In this document: positions 33,544-43,166 of the stretch, one piece after another | How the letters are laid out: every line of letters starts with the position of its first letter | How positions within the stretch are numbered: position 1 is the stretch's first letter | DNA from: Alloscardovia omnicolens DSM 21503 | GTDB taxonomy: Bacteria > Actinomycetota > Actinomycetes > Actinomycetales > Bifidobacteriaceae | NCBI RefSeq assembly: GCF_000420505.1 | Contig: NZ_ATVB01000007.1 | Location: 29,811-93,810 of the forward strand | Length of the DNA stretch: 64,000 nt | Direction of reading: 5' to 3' | Notes under the pieces: model-generated | The model's database searches: none | The model's input: the letters and a program-made list of their open reading frames with translations, nothing else | Told to the model about the DNA's origin: nothing | Program-made: the position numbers and the translations under genes

Positions 33544-34434
33544 TCACACCTTTTCCTTGCTACCGAAGAACTTCAACTGAATGAAGGCAATAATTGCCAA
33601 CACAATAAAGAAGAGCACAGCATTAGCCGTCTGGTAAGCGTATTCACCACCAGTTAAACCGCCCTTCCAAATCAGATAGGTTACCGTTTCTGTCTTAGAG
33701 TTAGGGCCACCCTCAGTCAAAGCCACCACTTGATCGAAAGTACCTAAAGCATTCTTCATAGTCAGCACCAAATTAATGGTGAAGAATGGTCCAATCAATG
33801 GGAAAGTAATCTTCCAGAAGTTTTGCCATGGGTTCACGCCATCAATAGCTGCAGCCTCATAAATTTCGGAATCAATAGTTTGCAAACCTGCCAAATAAAT
33901 CAGCACAGAATATGCAATACCCTGCCACACAGCCAAGAAAACAATAGGAAGCCATGAATAGGTTTCGTTTGTCAGTAATGATTCTGAGAGTAACGGAATA
34001 TGCAAAGCCTTACCTAGCTCTGGCAGTGGCTGCATAAAGATGTACTTAAAAACGTAGCCAATAACCAGAACAGACAGCGTATAAGGAATAAAGAAGATAG
34101 CTCGGAAGCCGTTCTTAAAACCAATACGACCGTTAAGCACCACAGCCAGGAACATAGCAATGCAGTTAATCAGCACTGTAATGAGCACAGCGATAAAGAA
34201 GGTGAAAATATATGCATTGCCCACGCGGTTATCTTGGAACAGCGCTATATAGTTCTTGAAGCCAATCCATTTGAAATCACCGTAACCTTGCGAATTCGTG
34301 AAGGAATAGCCCACACCTTGAATAAATGGCACGTAAAGGAATACTGCAAACAGGACTGCAGCAGGAACAGCCATCCAATAGTAAGCGCTCTCTACCTTGC
34401 GGCGAGAGAATGCAGATGTGCGTTTTTTAGCCAT
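33544..34434 (-). CDS. Carbohydrate ABC transporter permease (MalF/CUT1 type)
   Basis: 296 residues with six hydrophobic helices after a basic N-terminus (MAKKRTSAFSRRKV). The EAA loop appears as YEAAAIDGVNPWQNFWKITF (about 198-217). The start has a strong AGAAAGGAGAG SD. It sits between the receptor gene and the second permease, with short spacings, in one operon transcribed away from the ROK regulator at 36022. Confidence 0.93.
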   Translation of the reverse strand: MAKKRTSAFSRRKVESAYYWMAVPAAVLFAVFLYVPFIQGVGYSFTNSQGYGDFKWIGFKNYIALFQDNRVGNAYIFTFFIAVLITVLINCIAMFLAVVLNGRIGFKNGFRAIFFIPYTLSVLVIGYVFKYIFMQPLPELGKALHIPLLSESLLTNETYSWLPIVFLAVWQGIAYSVLIYLAGLQTIDSEIYEAAAIDGVNPWQNFWKITFPLIGPFFTINLVLTMKNALGTFDQVVALTEGGPNSKTETVTYLIWKGGLTGGEYAYQTANAVLFFIVLAIIAFIQLKFFGSKEKV

Positions 34435-34452
34435 TGTTCTCTCCTTTCTCTC

Positions 34453-35745
34453 TTAGAACGTCCTAGCTTGGACTTTATCCCACTCAGTTTGCATATTATT
34501 AATGAACTGGTTCACATTGCCCGTCATAACAGCACTTTGCAAATAGCCACCAATATTAATGGATGCTGGAATGTAATGATCGCAGAAATCAACCACTTGA
34601 TTCTTTTCGAAGAACGGGCGCACGCCTTCCAAAGCCTTACCGCCAAAGTGAGTCTTCTTCAACGGAGTAATGGCATACTGAGCATCGGCATACGCATTAA
34701 GCTGCTTTTCGCTCATAAGGAACTCGATGAACTTCATAGCTTCCTTTGGATGCTTGGTATTCGCTCCCATAGTCAGCATCACATCGTCACCAGCAGTCAA
34801 CTTCTGCTCTTTCACATCATCCGTTGCCGGCATCTGCGCAAAGCCGAGCTCAATGTCTGGATTAATCATAGTAATTTGCGGAATCGCATACGTTCCCAGC
34901 GGAATCAAAGCCGCCTTGCCCTGTGCGAAGTTCTGCGTTCCCTGCTGATACGTTACTCCCTTCTCGGAATCGGCATACTTGTAAAGCTCAATTTCCTTAT
35001 CAATAACATCTGTCCAGATCTTCTTAAACGAAATCTCACCAGTCTTTAACTTCGTATATTCACTTTCTGGAACCAAAGTTCCTGCTAACGACGACAACGG
35101 AGCCTGTGTGGTCCACGCATCAGCCAAGGTTGCTTGCACAGGATTAATTCCTGCAGTGCGGAACTTCTCAAGCATGGCAATAAACTCGCTCCACGTCTGT
35201 GGTGGATTCTCTGGATCTACGCCCGCATCACGCCACAAAGCCTTGTTGTAAATGTATCCGGATGCATTGCCTGCAAATGGCAAACCGTACAGACGCTTCT
35301 TAGCAGGGTCTGTTGTTTGCACGAGATTCTTAGCAATATTGACCATGCCAGGGTTCAATTTATCTACAATAGCTTCGTTAGTAAAGTCGTGGAACACTCC
35401 CGACGCAGCAAACATACCGAAACTAATATCGCCGTTGAAAGTAATAACATCTGGCACACGATTCTTCACGAAACGGGTGCGCAAATCAGTTTGGGCGTTT
35501 GCGGAATTATTTACATTAATACGAATTCCGGGGTTCTGTGCCTCGAATTCCTTAGCCATTTTCTTAAATTGATCTGCTGCTTCAGACTTGAATTGGAAAA
35601 AATCTAAAGTAACAACTTGGGTTTGTGTTGAGCCGCACCCTGCTATGCCAACAATCATAGCGGCCGCACACACAGCAGTTAGACCGCGACGCACAATACG
35701 TGCCATCACGCTGCCATGGGAATCCCTCGCCTGAGAAAGCACCAT
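34453..35745 (-). CDS. Extracellular sugar-binding lipoprotein (ABC solute-binding family 1)
   Basis: About 430 residues. A lipoprotein signal ends in the lipobox GIAGC near residue 36, followed by a family 1 binding protein fold ([20 protein letters not shown] ... [21 protein letters not shown]). It catches an oligosaccharide for the two permeases downstream. The ATG at 35745 has an AAAGGAG SD; an upstream in-frame start (35820) would add a charged tail before the signal peptide and is unlikely. Sugar unknown; the neighbouring ROK regulator suggests substrate-induced control. Confidence 0.92.
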   Translation of the reverse strand: MVLSQARDSHGSVMARIVRRGLTAVCAAAMIVGIAGCGSTQTQVVTLDFFQFKSEAADQFKKMAKEFEAQNPGIRINVNNSANAQTDLRTRFVKNRVPDVITFNGDISFGMFAASGVFHDFTNEAIVDKLNPGMVNIAKNLVQTTDPAKKRLYGLPFAGNASGYIYNKALWRDAGVDPENPPQTWSEFIAMLEKFRTAGINPVQATLADAWTTQAPLSSLAGTLVPESEYTKLKTGEISFKKIWTDVIDKEIELYKYADSEKGVTYQQGTQNFAQGKAALIPLGTYAIPQITMINPDIELGFAQMPATDDVKEQKLTAGDDVMLTMGANTKHPKEAMKFIEFLMSEKQLNAYADAQYAITPLKKTHFGGKALEGVRPFFEKNQVVDFCDHYIPASINIGGYLQSAVMTGNVNQFINNMQTEWDKVQARTF

Positions 35746-35871
35746 ATTAGACTCCTTTGCCTCACTGTTTGCTTCACCGTTGTCGCAGCGTCGTCGCCAC
35801 AACTTTTGGTCATCCTCCATAGTACGATTTTGCTTTTTTCATTCCCACTATCTGCGAGTCTTTACATAAAG

Positions 35872-35896
35872 AAACAAATTAAGGGTATTTTTGTTT
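35872..35896. promoter_or_regulatory. Candidate ROK operator between the receptor gene and the ROK regulator
   Basis: The inverted repeat AAACAAA (35872-35878) / TTTGTTT (35890-35896), 11 bases apart, lies in the divergent promoter region of the sugar operon and the ROK gene. Confidence 0.45.
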
Positions 35897-36021
35897 AGAA
35901 AGAAAGAAAATAAATGTATGATGAGTACGTGCAGTGCGCATTTCAACACAACGCGCGCAAACTGCAGCAGCACAACGCAATACAGCGCAAACTGCAAGCA
36001 CTACTCACGAGAAAGGTAGCT

Positions 36022-37212
36022 ATGAGCACTCCATCCACACCGCATTGGTTCACGGGTTCGGAATATACACACAAAGTTGCTCAAGCTATTGCACAATATG
36101 GCCCTATTGCCCGCACAACGCTAGCACAAATGCTGGGATTATCTCAGGGAGCTTTGTCGCGCATTACGAGCGATTTGATTTATGCGAATGTTATTGAGGA
36201 AATGACTGAATCCTCTCAGCACGATAGTAAATTGCCTGCAGATTATGCTCCTCAAGAAAACTCCCGTAAGCGCGGTCGTCCTCAAACTGCGTTGCGTTTA
36301 CGCGCTGAAGAACGCTCTTTTATTGGATTAAATATTCACGGTTCAGATGTGAGTATTACTGCAACCGACGCGTTATGCCGACCACTAGCGCAATGCGTTA
36401 CTGAACACTTGGAATCACTTGAACCTGCAGATGCGGTTCATCATATTGCTGATTTAGTCAAGCGCTATTGTAGCACTCTCGACACTGCTCCTGTTTCGAT
36501 GGGAATAAGTTTCGGCGGACACGCGAAAGATGACCGTTACGTTACTTTTGCTCCATTTTTGCACTGGGATGGCATTGTTGATTTAGCAGGCATAGTGGAA
36601 GAAGAAAGTGGATTACCTTGTGCGATTTTTAATGATTTAGACTCGCTTCTTCTGCATGAAGGTTGGTTCGGCGCGGGAGTTGGATTACCTCGTTTTGCCG
36701 TTATTACTATTGGCTCGGGCGTGGGATATTCTTTAAGTGAAAATGGTTCTCCTATTGATTATCCCGATAAAAGCTACGGTTTGATTGGACATATTCCAGT
36801 TGACCCTGATGGTCCTCGTTGCTATGCAGGACACATTGGCTGCACACAATGCTTGACCAACGATTCCTTGGCAGAAGAATATTCCATGATGATTGGACGT
36901 CAAGCAACTTTCGACGAATTTGCTGCAGATGCCCTTGCTGGTAGCGCTCAAGCAAAGCAACTTGTGAACAAAGTATGCTTCCGGTTAGGCGCTCTTATTG
37001 CTGTTATGGCGAATTTTGCTATGCCAGAGCATGTTATTGTTAGCGGTGAATCATCGTTCTTAGCCAACTTAAATAAAGAATCTATTCGCAACGGGATTAA
37101 TTGGTATCGTCCAAGTCAGGCTTCTAAAGTCAATTTCCAAATTCTTGACTTTTATTGGTCTGATTGGGCAGAAGCCGCAGCCGCACGTGCTATTGTGCGA
37201 TATATTGGGTAG
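36022..37212 (+). CDS. ROK family transcriptional regulator
   Basis: About 396 residues. The N-terminal winged helix (IAQYGPIARTTLAQMLGLSQ, then GALSRITSDLI) binds DNA, and the ROK domain follows (FIGLNIHGSDVSITATD, SFGGHAKDD, ITIGSGVGYSL). The zinc-binding cluster GHIGCTQC is present. The kinase-type residues are not clearly kept, so it is a sensor-repressor rather than a sugar kinase. The ATG at 36022 has GAGAAAGG upstream; the frame is open from 35914. It is divergent from the MalEFG-like operon, which it probably controls. Confidence 0.9.
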   Translation: MSTPSTPHWFTGSEYTHKVAQAIAQYGPIARTTLAQMLGLSQGALSRITSDLIYANVIEEMTESSQHDSKLPADYAPQENSRKRGRPQTALRLRAEERSFIGLNIHGSDVSITATDALCRPLAQCVTEHLESLEPADAVHHIADLVKRYCSTLDTAPVSMGISFGGHAKDDRYVTFAPFLHWDGIVDLAGIVEEESGLPCAIFNDLDSLLLHEGWFGAGVGLPRFAVITIGSGVGYSLSENGSPIDYPDKSYGLIGHIPVDPDGPRCYAGHIGCTQCLTNDSLAEEYSMMIGRQATFDEFAADALAGSAQAKQLVNKVCFRLGALIAVMANFAMPEHVIVSGESSFLANLNKESIRNGINWYRPSQASKVNFQILDFYWSDWAEAAAARAIVRYIG

Positions 37213-38118
37213 TAACCTTTACACGCGTGTGTTAAGAATAGCTATTGACACTTAATTATTCATTACCACAATACTGCTAATCAATACACACGTGAGTAAA
37301 TTGTATAGATGTAGGTACAAACTGTGTATGTAAAACGATTGATTTCTCAACGGTATGGAGCTGAGTTATAAACCTACGCTCGCACGAGCTCTTCTGCCTA
37401 ACTTCGCAACCCTCGCGCTTGTGCGTATTGCCCACTGCATTACAGTTGCGCTCAGATGCGCCCTCATCCATTGCCGTACCCTTTAGATTAACTTAGCACC
37501 GCTGTCTATCCTATGCCTAAGGCATCTCTACAGGACTTGCAAAGCCAGATATGCGATTGCACAGCAGTCTTACCGTTGTGCGCATCCCCCTACATGAATC
37601 ATTTCACCATGTTCATGTCGACTCTTAAAACACGCGGAACATCAGACTGGTTTTACCCGCCAATATATAAGCTTGAGACTATGGTTTTGCCCAATATAAA
37701 CTAGCGAAAAAGTCAAAATAAAAACACTTTTTGCCTATCTCCCCAGACACTGCGCCCAATAGCTACCATTTTATGAGCAATCGAACATGAATCCGTTTAC
37801 TAAAGGAACATGATAGAGAGCTTTGCTCTCTATCATGTTTTTACAGTAATATTCTGCCACTATTAAAATACACTAGAAAAATGTATGAATGAATGATCTG
37901 GTGTGGATAAATTACCTGCCCACAACAACCTCGATAGTGGATTTTATTACTTGTTAATTATGCATATATTAATAACAAATGACTCAATGTCTGAGATATC
38001 TTCAATCGCCATAGAGAATGTCTCCATCATCACTCACCTTCTTCCATCCCCCCTTTGCAATAATGTTCGAGAGAACAATCTAATGTTCTCATACTGAACA
38101 TTACTAGCAATAAGAAAA
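37213..38118. other. 906-bp AT-rich intergenic region before the ThiF-like locus
   Basis: No gene is convincing. A strong terminator sits at 37807-37843. A frame at 37903-38097 (45 residues if begun at its internal ATG, ending ...NNLMFSY) could be a small peptide, possibly a RiPP precursor for the locus that follows, but it has no SD. GC content drops here, and the drop continues to about 39.9 kb, suggesting acquired DNA. Confidence 0.4.
37807..37843 (+). terminator. Terminator-like hairpin upstream of the ThiF-like locus
   Basis: A perfect 14-bp stem (37807-37820 with 37826-37839) with loop CTTTG and a TTTT run. No gene with a good SD ends just before it; tiny frames at 37773 and 37787 do. 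Confidence 0.7.
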
Positions 38119-39946
38119 ATGGGGACAACTATTGTTTACAATATGACAAAATACGGAACTAATACTGGGGTAAATCTTACTTATATAAACAACGAAATAA
38201 TATTCTACTCGAGTTTGCCATATCTAAAGAAGAAAATTAAAAGTAGCGATGATGAGTTTTTGTGGAAAGTATTAACATATCTCTATGAACCTCATACACT
38301 TAGTGAAATTCAGACGAAATTCAATTTACCCCAAAACCTTGCTCTAGATATCATTCATCATCTTCTGCAATCCCAATTAATCATTGAGAATCCAACCGAG
38401 CGCACGGATGATTTCTTTCGTCTAGATCGATTCGTCAATTCGCTTCCACAATTGAATTATGCTGATTACAAAAAATCTGCTCGTCCACCAAAGTAACCAT
38501 TCTGGGATTGGGAACAGCTGGAAGTTATGCAATTGAACTGTTGTCAAAAATCGGAATATCAAATTTCGTTATCATTGATTATGACATAGTAGAGAAAAAG
38601 AATCTAATTTCACAAAATTATGTAACAAATGATATCGGACAATATAAGGTAAACTGTCTCTTACAAAAATATCCCTCTCTTAAAATTACTCCTATCATTC
38701 ATAAAGTAAAAAATTATAATGATTTAAAACGGATTCTTGATGAACATCCAACAAACTACCTTCTTACCAATGCTGATGATTCATCTCTTATCATTGAAAC
38801 AATAGGAAAAATTTTTACGGATTTTCCTCACATAAAAATTATTGAATCAGGATACAATATCTCTGAGGTTCAAGCTGACCTGATTACGAAAGAAAATGCT
38901 CACTACTTTAAAAATCAATTTGAGAATCTAAAAAATTCTTCACTAATAATGGTGATTTTAAAGGATTAGCAGATAATTCAGGGACTATTTTTCATTCTGT
39001 TTTTGAATGCATTTTTTCTGCGAAATTTATTTTTGACGATATAACGCACATATCATCACCTGAATTTGCGCAGTTTAACCTGCTGGAAAATAAATACTAT
39101 TTAGATAATCTCTTTTATCGTCATGAATTCACACAATACATACAAAGATACAGGAAAGATTCACAAATTATCCGCCAAGACGATCTTATAAATGATGGAG
39201 ATGAAGAAGACACTAGCGACTCAGACCCTATTGAACAAATGTTTTATAGTGAAGAAGATAACTGGGAAGCACTGACATACTTCAGTCATATCAAAAACCA
39301 GTATCGTACAAGTGAACCTTACAATAGTATCTCAATCGATGAGCTTCATAAATTACTTTTTGAATATTCCCAACATACTTTTTCAAGCAAGCAATTCAAC
39401 ATCTCCAAGATAGATGAACGACTCTCTATTTACACCACTCCCTCGGTTTACAATAAACACCGTACATACACTGAACATTTAAAAAACTCTTATAACCGAA
39501 TTTATATCGGTGACTTATCAATTCAGAAAGAAACAACTTTTATTCAAAAATATTTCCACAGTTTATGTTCAGAAATTAGCAAAAATGAACATGACCACCT
39601 ATATTTCAGCATAAAAAATACTAATAGATTCACGCTAGAGTTACTTATGAAAAAGAATAAGATAGGCAGACACATTGGTGAAAGCTTATTACGAACATAT
39701 ATAGAAGTATATATTAACTTATTCATACAAACTCATTTCCACAAAGCGAAATATCTGAACACTATTAGTGACTTTATCTCACAGGCTAGTGATAAATTAA
39801 ACATGAATCGTGATGAATTACTCAACAGAATTTCTTCGTTTGAGAATCTGAACACTAATCCATATGACATTACAAAACTGCGAACCATTGAAAATCAGCT
39901 TTCCTATATTTCTCAAATAGACAAAGCCTTGAAGGAGCTGCGATGA
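38119..39946 (+). pseudogene. ThiF/E1-like peptide-maturation protein with RRE domain, broken by two frameshifts
   Basis: Frame-corrected length is about 609 residues. An N-terminal winged-helix segment (LSEIQTKFNLPQNLALDIIH, ~60-80) looks like an RRE peptide-binding domain. It is followed by an E1/ThiF adenylation core with VTILGLGTAGSYAIELL and IDYDIVEKKNLISQN (nucleotide-binding Asp), then a long C-terminal part with SDSDPIEQ and a helical end. One missing A in the run near 38492-38495 moves frame 1 to frame 0 (PPK then VTILG). One missing base near 38939-38945 moves to the last frame (...NSS then NNGDFKGLAD). E1-like proteins of this build adenylate peptides in microcin C or azole-type RiPP pathways. 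The last four bases overlap the ABC gene. Confidence 0.75.
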
Positions 39947-41517
39947 TTGCCCATTATTACCCAAAGAAAAAATATATTGCTCTGACACTTTTAGCTTTCA
40001 TATCGAGCGCAGAAAATATTGTGATTGCTTTTATGATTTCAGGTTTAACTGCAATAGCCCTCAACGGTCATTCAGAGAAATTACCTATTTTTACAACTGA
40101 AGTTGTTCTTTTCCTACTTATTGTTTTAGTGTCTCAGCTTGGCTATAACTACTTAAAAAATGACTCCGTTCGTTATGTGAATCAACTGTTGCGCACCACT
40201 ATTTTACGGGGCATGTTCACTCACGCTGAGGCAGATAAATCTGAAGATCTAGCTTTTCTGACGAATGACTTTAAGTTGCTTGAAACCAACCGTTTTAATG
40301 CAGAGCTCAATATTATGTCAGCAGGTATTACTCTGTCCTTATCCCTGGCTTACGCTCTGTATATTAACTGGACACTTACGCTCATCTTTTTCTTCGGTTC
40401 GTGTATTCCTCTTGTTGCGTCAAACTTCTTCCAGAAACCTATTCAAGAAGCAGCTGAGCAGTGGAGTACTGCCAATAGCAGTTATGTTACGACTACTAAA
40501 AACTTCTTAGCAGGTGCAGCCACCATTAGGCTTTACGGTCAAGAAGACAGTGCTACGCACCGCAATACGCCAATTATTCGCAAGCTTGAAAATTCATTAA
40601 TGCGCATGAATTTGCTCAATGCCCATGCACAAACAACCGTCTCACTCATAGCAGAGATTGGTACATTCCTTGTTCCGTTCGTTCTAGGTGTGCTGTTAAT
40701 AACGCATCATTATGCTTCTTTAGGCTCACTATTTGCCATTATGCAATTATCTAACTCTTTTGTTAACCCTATTCTGCAGATTCTGAGCGAAAGAAATAAT
40801 CTGTCTACAACGAAAGCAATCATCGAGAAACTCGATACTTTTACTGCAGCTGATACAGACACTATCGATACATATACGACTTTCCAAAAGTCACTGATTT
40901 TACAGAATATATCTTTGAACCGCGATGGAAAGCAGTTAAGCGATGGAATAGATATAACGATTACACCGGGTAAGAAAATTGCCATTATCGGTGCTTCCGG
41001 ATGCGGTAAATCAACGTTATTACAGTTTCTGATAAACGGTAATTTTGGTTCTGCTCGTTCGATTATTAAAGATGGCTTAGTGGTTGAGCCAGGATCTTTC
41101 TACAATGATTTTGCTTATGCAAGTCAATCGCCTATTATTTTTTCTGACTCCCTGCAGTTTAATTTGACTTTAGGTGCGGATATTCAGGACACAGTAATTC
41201 GCGATGTGTGCAAGCATCTTAATCTGGACGATATTGTGTGCAAGCAAGGTCTAAACTATTCTTTGGGAGATAACGCTAATCAACTGTCAGGTGGACAATT
41301 AGCACGTATTGAACTCGCTCGGGCAATCTTATCGAAACGCCCTATTCTTCTGCTTGACGAAATTAATGCTTCGCTTGACCATCAAACCTCGAAGGCTATT
41401 CATGACTATCTACTCAAGTCGAATCTTACTTTTATAGAAGTGATTCACCACTATGAACCACACGACTTAGATAGGTACGATGACGTCATTGATTTTACAC
41501 GTGTTACACATGAATAA
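39943..41517 (+). CDS. ABC transporter, fused membrane and ATPase domains (probable peptide exporter)
   Basis: 524 residues. Five to six membrane helices (about 1-290) are followed by an ATPase with Walker A GASGCGKST, signature QLSGGQLARIELARAIL, Walker B PILLLDEINASLD and a VIHHYE switch. No peptidase domain is present. Unusually, the conserved Glu is kept but the D-loop neighbourhood is degenerate (INASLD). It starts four bases inside the ThiF-like gene, so both were one transcription unit. It is intact although the partner is broken. The likely role is export of, or immunity to, a modified peptide; GC is a little higher than in the ThiF gene. Confidence 0.85.
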   Translation: MIAHYYPKKKYIALTLLAFISSAENIVIAFMISGLTAIALNGHSEKLPIFTTEVVLFLLIVLVSQLGYNYLKNDSVRYVNQLLRTTILRGMFTHAEADKSEDLAFLTNDFKLLETNRFNAELNIMSAGITLSLSLAYALYINWTLTLIFFFGSCIPLVASNFFQKPIQEAAEQWSTANSSYVTTTKNFLAGAATIRLYGQEDSATHRNTPIIRKLENSLMRMNLLNAHAQTTVSLIAEIGTFLVPFVLGVLLITHHYASLGSLFAIMQLSNSFVNPILQILSERNNLSTTKAIIEKLDTFTAADTDTIDTYTTFQKSLILQNISLNRDGKQLSDGIDITITPGKKIAIIGASGCGKSTLLQFLINGNFGSARSIIKDGLVVEPGSFYNDFAYASQSPIIFSDSLQFNLTLGADIQDTVIRDVCKHLNLDDIVCKQGLNYSLGDNANQLSGGQLARIELARAILSKRPILLLDEINASLDHQTSKAIHDYLLKSNLTFIEVIHHYEPHDLDRYDDVIDFTRVTHE

Positions 41518-41625
41518 TGCGTTGTGAGCATGATTTGTGGCACTGTCGAACGTGGCTACAGACGTGAAGTTGCTAGCACAGTGAGATAACAACGCTTACG
41601 TCCCGATAAAACCCAAACACGCATA

Positions 41626-41678
41626 ATATATGATGCTCTTGGTAGATTTGTAGATTTTGCCAAGAGCATCACATATAT
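41626..41678. terminator. Hairpin between convergent ABC exporter and amino-acid permease
   Basis: Perfect 12-bp core arms (41631-41642 and 41660-41671), extended by ATATAT/ATATAT after a two-base bulge. Convergent position suggests a shared terminator. Confidence 0.65.
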
Positions 41679-41690
41679 TGCACAGAAAAA

Positions 41691-43166
41691 CTACTGATTC
41701 TCATCAATCTCCGTGTCAAGCATCTCGTCCATCAAATTCGCCTGAATACGTCCACGCGCATAGAACCATCCAGCAATCAATGCCACAATCACCACAGCAA
41801 ACAGAGCTAGAGTTTTACGCCCAGAATCACTCCATAGATTAGAAAGCACTACCACAGCATAAAAAGCTAGAGAAATGTAGTCAGTGAACGGCGCCCATGG
41901 CATTCTATATTCAGGACGCTGCTCTTCACCCTTCTTTACTTTACGCAAGAAAGCAATATGCGTAATCAAAATCATGGACCATGTTCCAGCAATACCAATA
42001 CCAGCCAAATCCATAATCACGTTAAAGGCATCCTCAGCCAGTACAGCGTTCAGCACTACACCTACTAAACCAAGAGCGGAAGTAATAATAATACCGCCGA
42101 ACGGAACTTTATGCTTATTCAGTTTTTCTGCAAAGCGAGGGCCAGAGCCAGCAATAGCCATAGAGCGCAAGGTACGTCCAGTAGCGTATAGTCCCGCGTT
42201 TAGGGAGGAAAGCGCGGCTGTTAAAACAACTACCTGAATAATATCGCCTGCATATGGCACGTTAATACCCGAGAAGAAGGTAACGAATGGCGATTCGTCA
42301 GAAGAATACGCCATGTATGGCAAAACCAAAGCCATGAGCAGAACCGAGCCAATATAGAAGACGAAGATGCGCACAATCATGGAGTTGATGGCTTTAGGAA
42401 GAACCTTCTGTGCGTCCTGGGTTTCTCCAGCAGCAACGCCCACCATTTCTGTTCCACCGAAGGCATACACGACTCCCAAGGTCAGGGAGAGCATAATAGG
42501 AACACCGTGAGGCATGAAGCCGCCAAACTGCGTAATATTATGCACGCCCGCGGTGTAAGCTGTGCCATCAGGCGCAGTGCCGGTATGCGCGTGGAAAATA
42601 ATAGCTCCAATGGCAATAAGCATAAAACCAATAATGGTGGCCACCTTAATAGCAGCAAACCAGAACTCCGCTTCACCAAACATTTTGACGCTCATCATGT
42701 TCAGAGCGAAAACAACAGCGAGCGCGATTAAAGCAAGCAGCCATTGCGGAACTGGCTTAAATAGCTTCCAATAGTGCAAATAGAGAGCAACAGCTGTAAT
42801 ATCTGCCATCACCGTGGTCGCCCAATCGAGGAAGAACATCCAACCGGTAATGTACGCACCCTTTTCGCCCAAGAATTCGCGCGAATAGGAGACGAAAGCT
42901 CCTGATGATGGTCGGCGAATAGCCAGCTCACCTAAAGCGCGTACCATAAGGAAAGCGAAAATACCGCAGACTGCGTAGGCAAAGACCAGTCCTGCGCCAC
43001 CTTGAGCCAGGCGACCGCCAGCACCAAGGAATAAACCTGTTCCAATAGATCCGCCAATAGCAATCATTTGAATGTGGCGAGCTTTGAGGCCTTTATCGTA
43101 ACCAGCATCGCCCTTATCGACTGTTGTGTTTGATTTTTCTGTGCTTGTTGTGCTTGACTGACTCAC
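41691..43166 (-). CDS. Amino acid permease (APC family, GABA/AroP/LysP-like)
   Basis: 491 residues with about 12 membrane helices. The opening of the transport domain, GLKARHIQMIAIGGSIGTGL, and the later GELAIRRPSSGAFVSYSREF are the usual amino-acid permease signature. The start is a GTG at 43166 with AAGGAGC upstream. It overlaps the aminotransferase stop by one base (TAGTG), so the pair is translationally coupled, which suggests the permease imports an amino acid handled by that enzyme. Substrate unknown. Confidence 0.93.
   Translation of the reverse strand: MSQSSTTSTEKSNTTVDKGDAGYDKGLKARHIQMIAIGGSIGTGLFLGAGGRLAQGGAGLVFAYAVCGIFAFLMVRALGELAIRRPSSGAFVSYSREFLGEKGAYITGWMFFLDWATTVMADITAVALYLHYWKLFKPVPQWLLALIALAVVFALNMMSVKMFGEAEFWFAAIKVATIIGFMLIAIGAIIFHAHTGTAPDGTAYTAGVHNITQFGGFMPHGVPIMLSLTLGVVYAFGGTEMVGVAAGETQDAQKVLPKAINSMIVRIFVFYIGSVLLMALVLPYMAYSSDESPFVTFFSGINVPYAGDIIQVVVLTAALSSLNAGLYATGRTLRSMAIAGSGPRFAEKLNKHKVPFGGIIITSALGLVGVVLNAVLAEDAFNVIMDLAGIGIAGTWSMILITHIAFLRKVKKGEEQRPEYRMPWAPFTDYISLAFYAVVVLSNLWSDSGRKTLALFAVVIVALIAGWFYARGRIQANLMDEMLDTEIDENQ

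Noticed and set aside
37513..37704. Small peptide ending in Asn (…VLPNIN) as a microcin C-type precursor for the ThiF-like protein
   Set aside because: The Asn end is suggestive, but the frame has no SD, lies before a strong terminator and is more than 400 bases from the ThiF gene. Chance is as likely.
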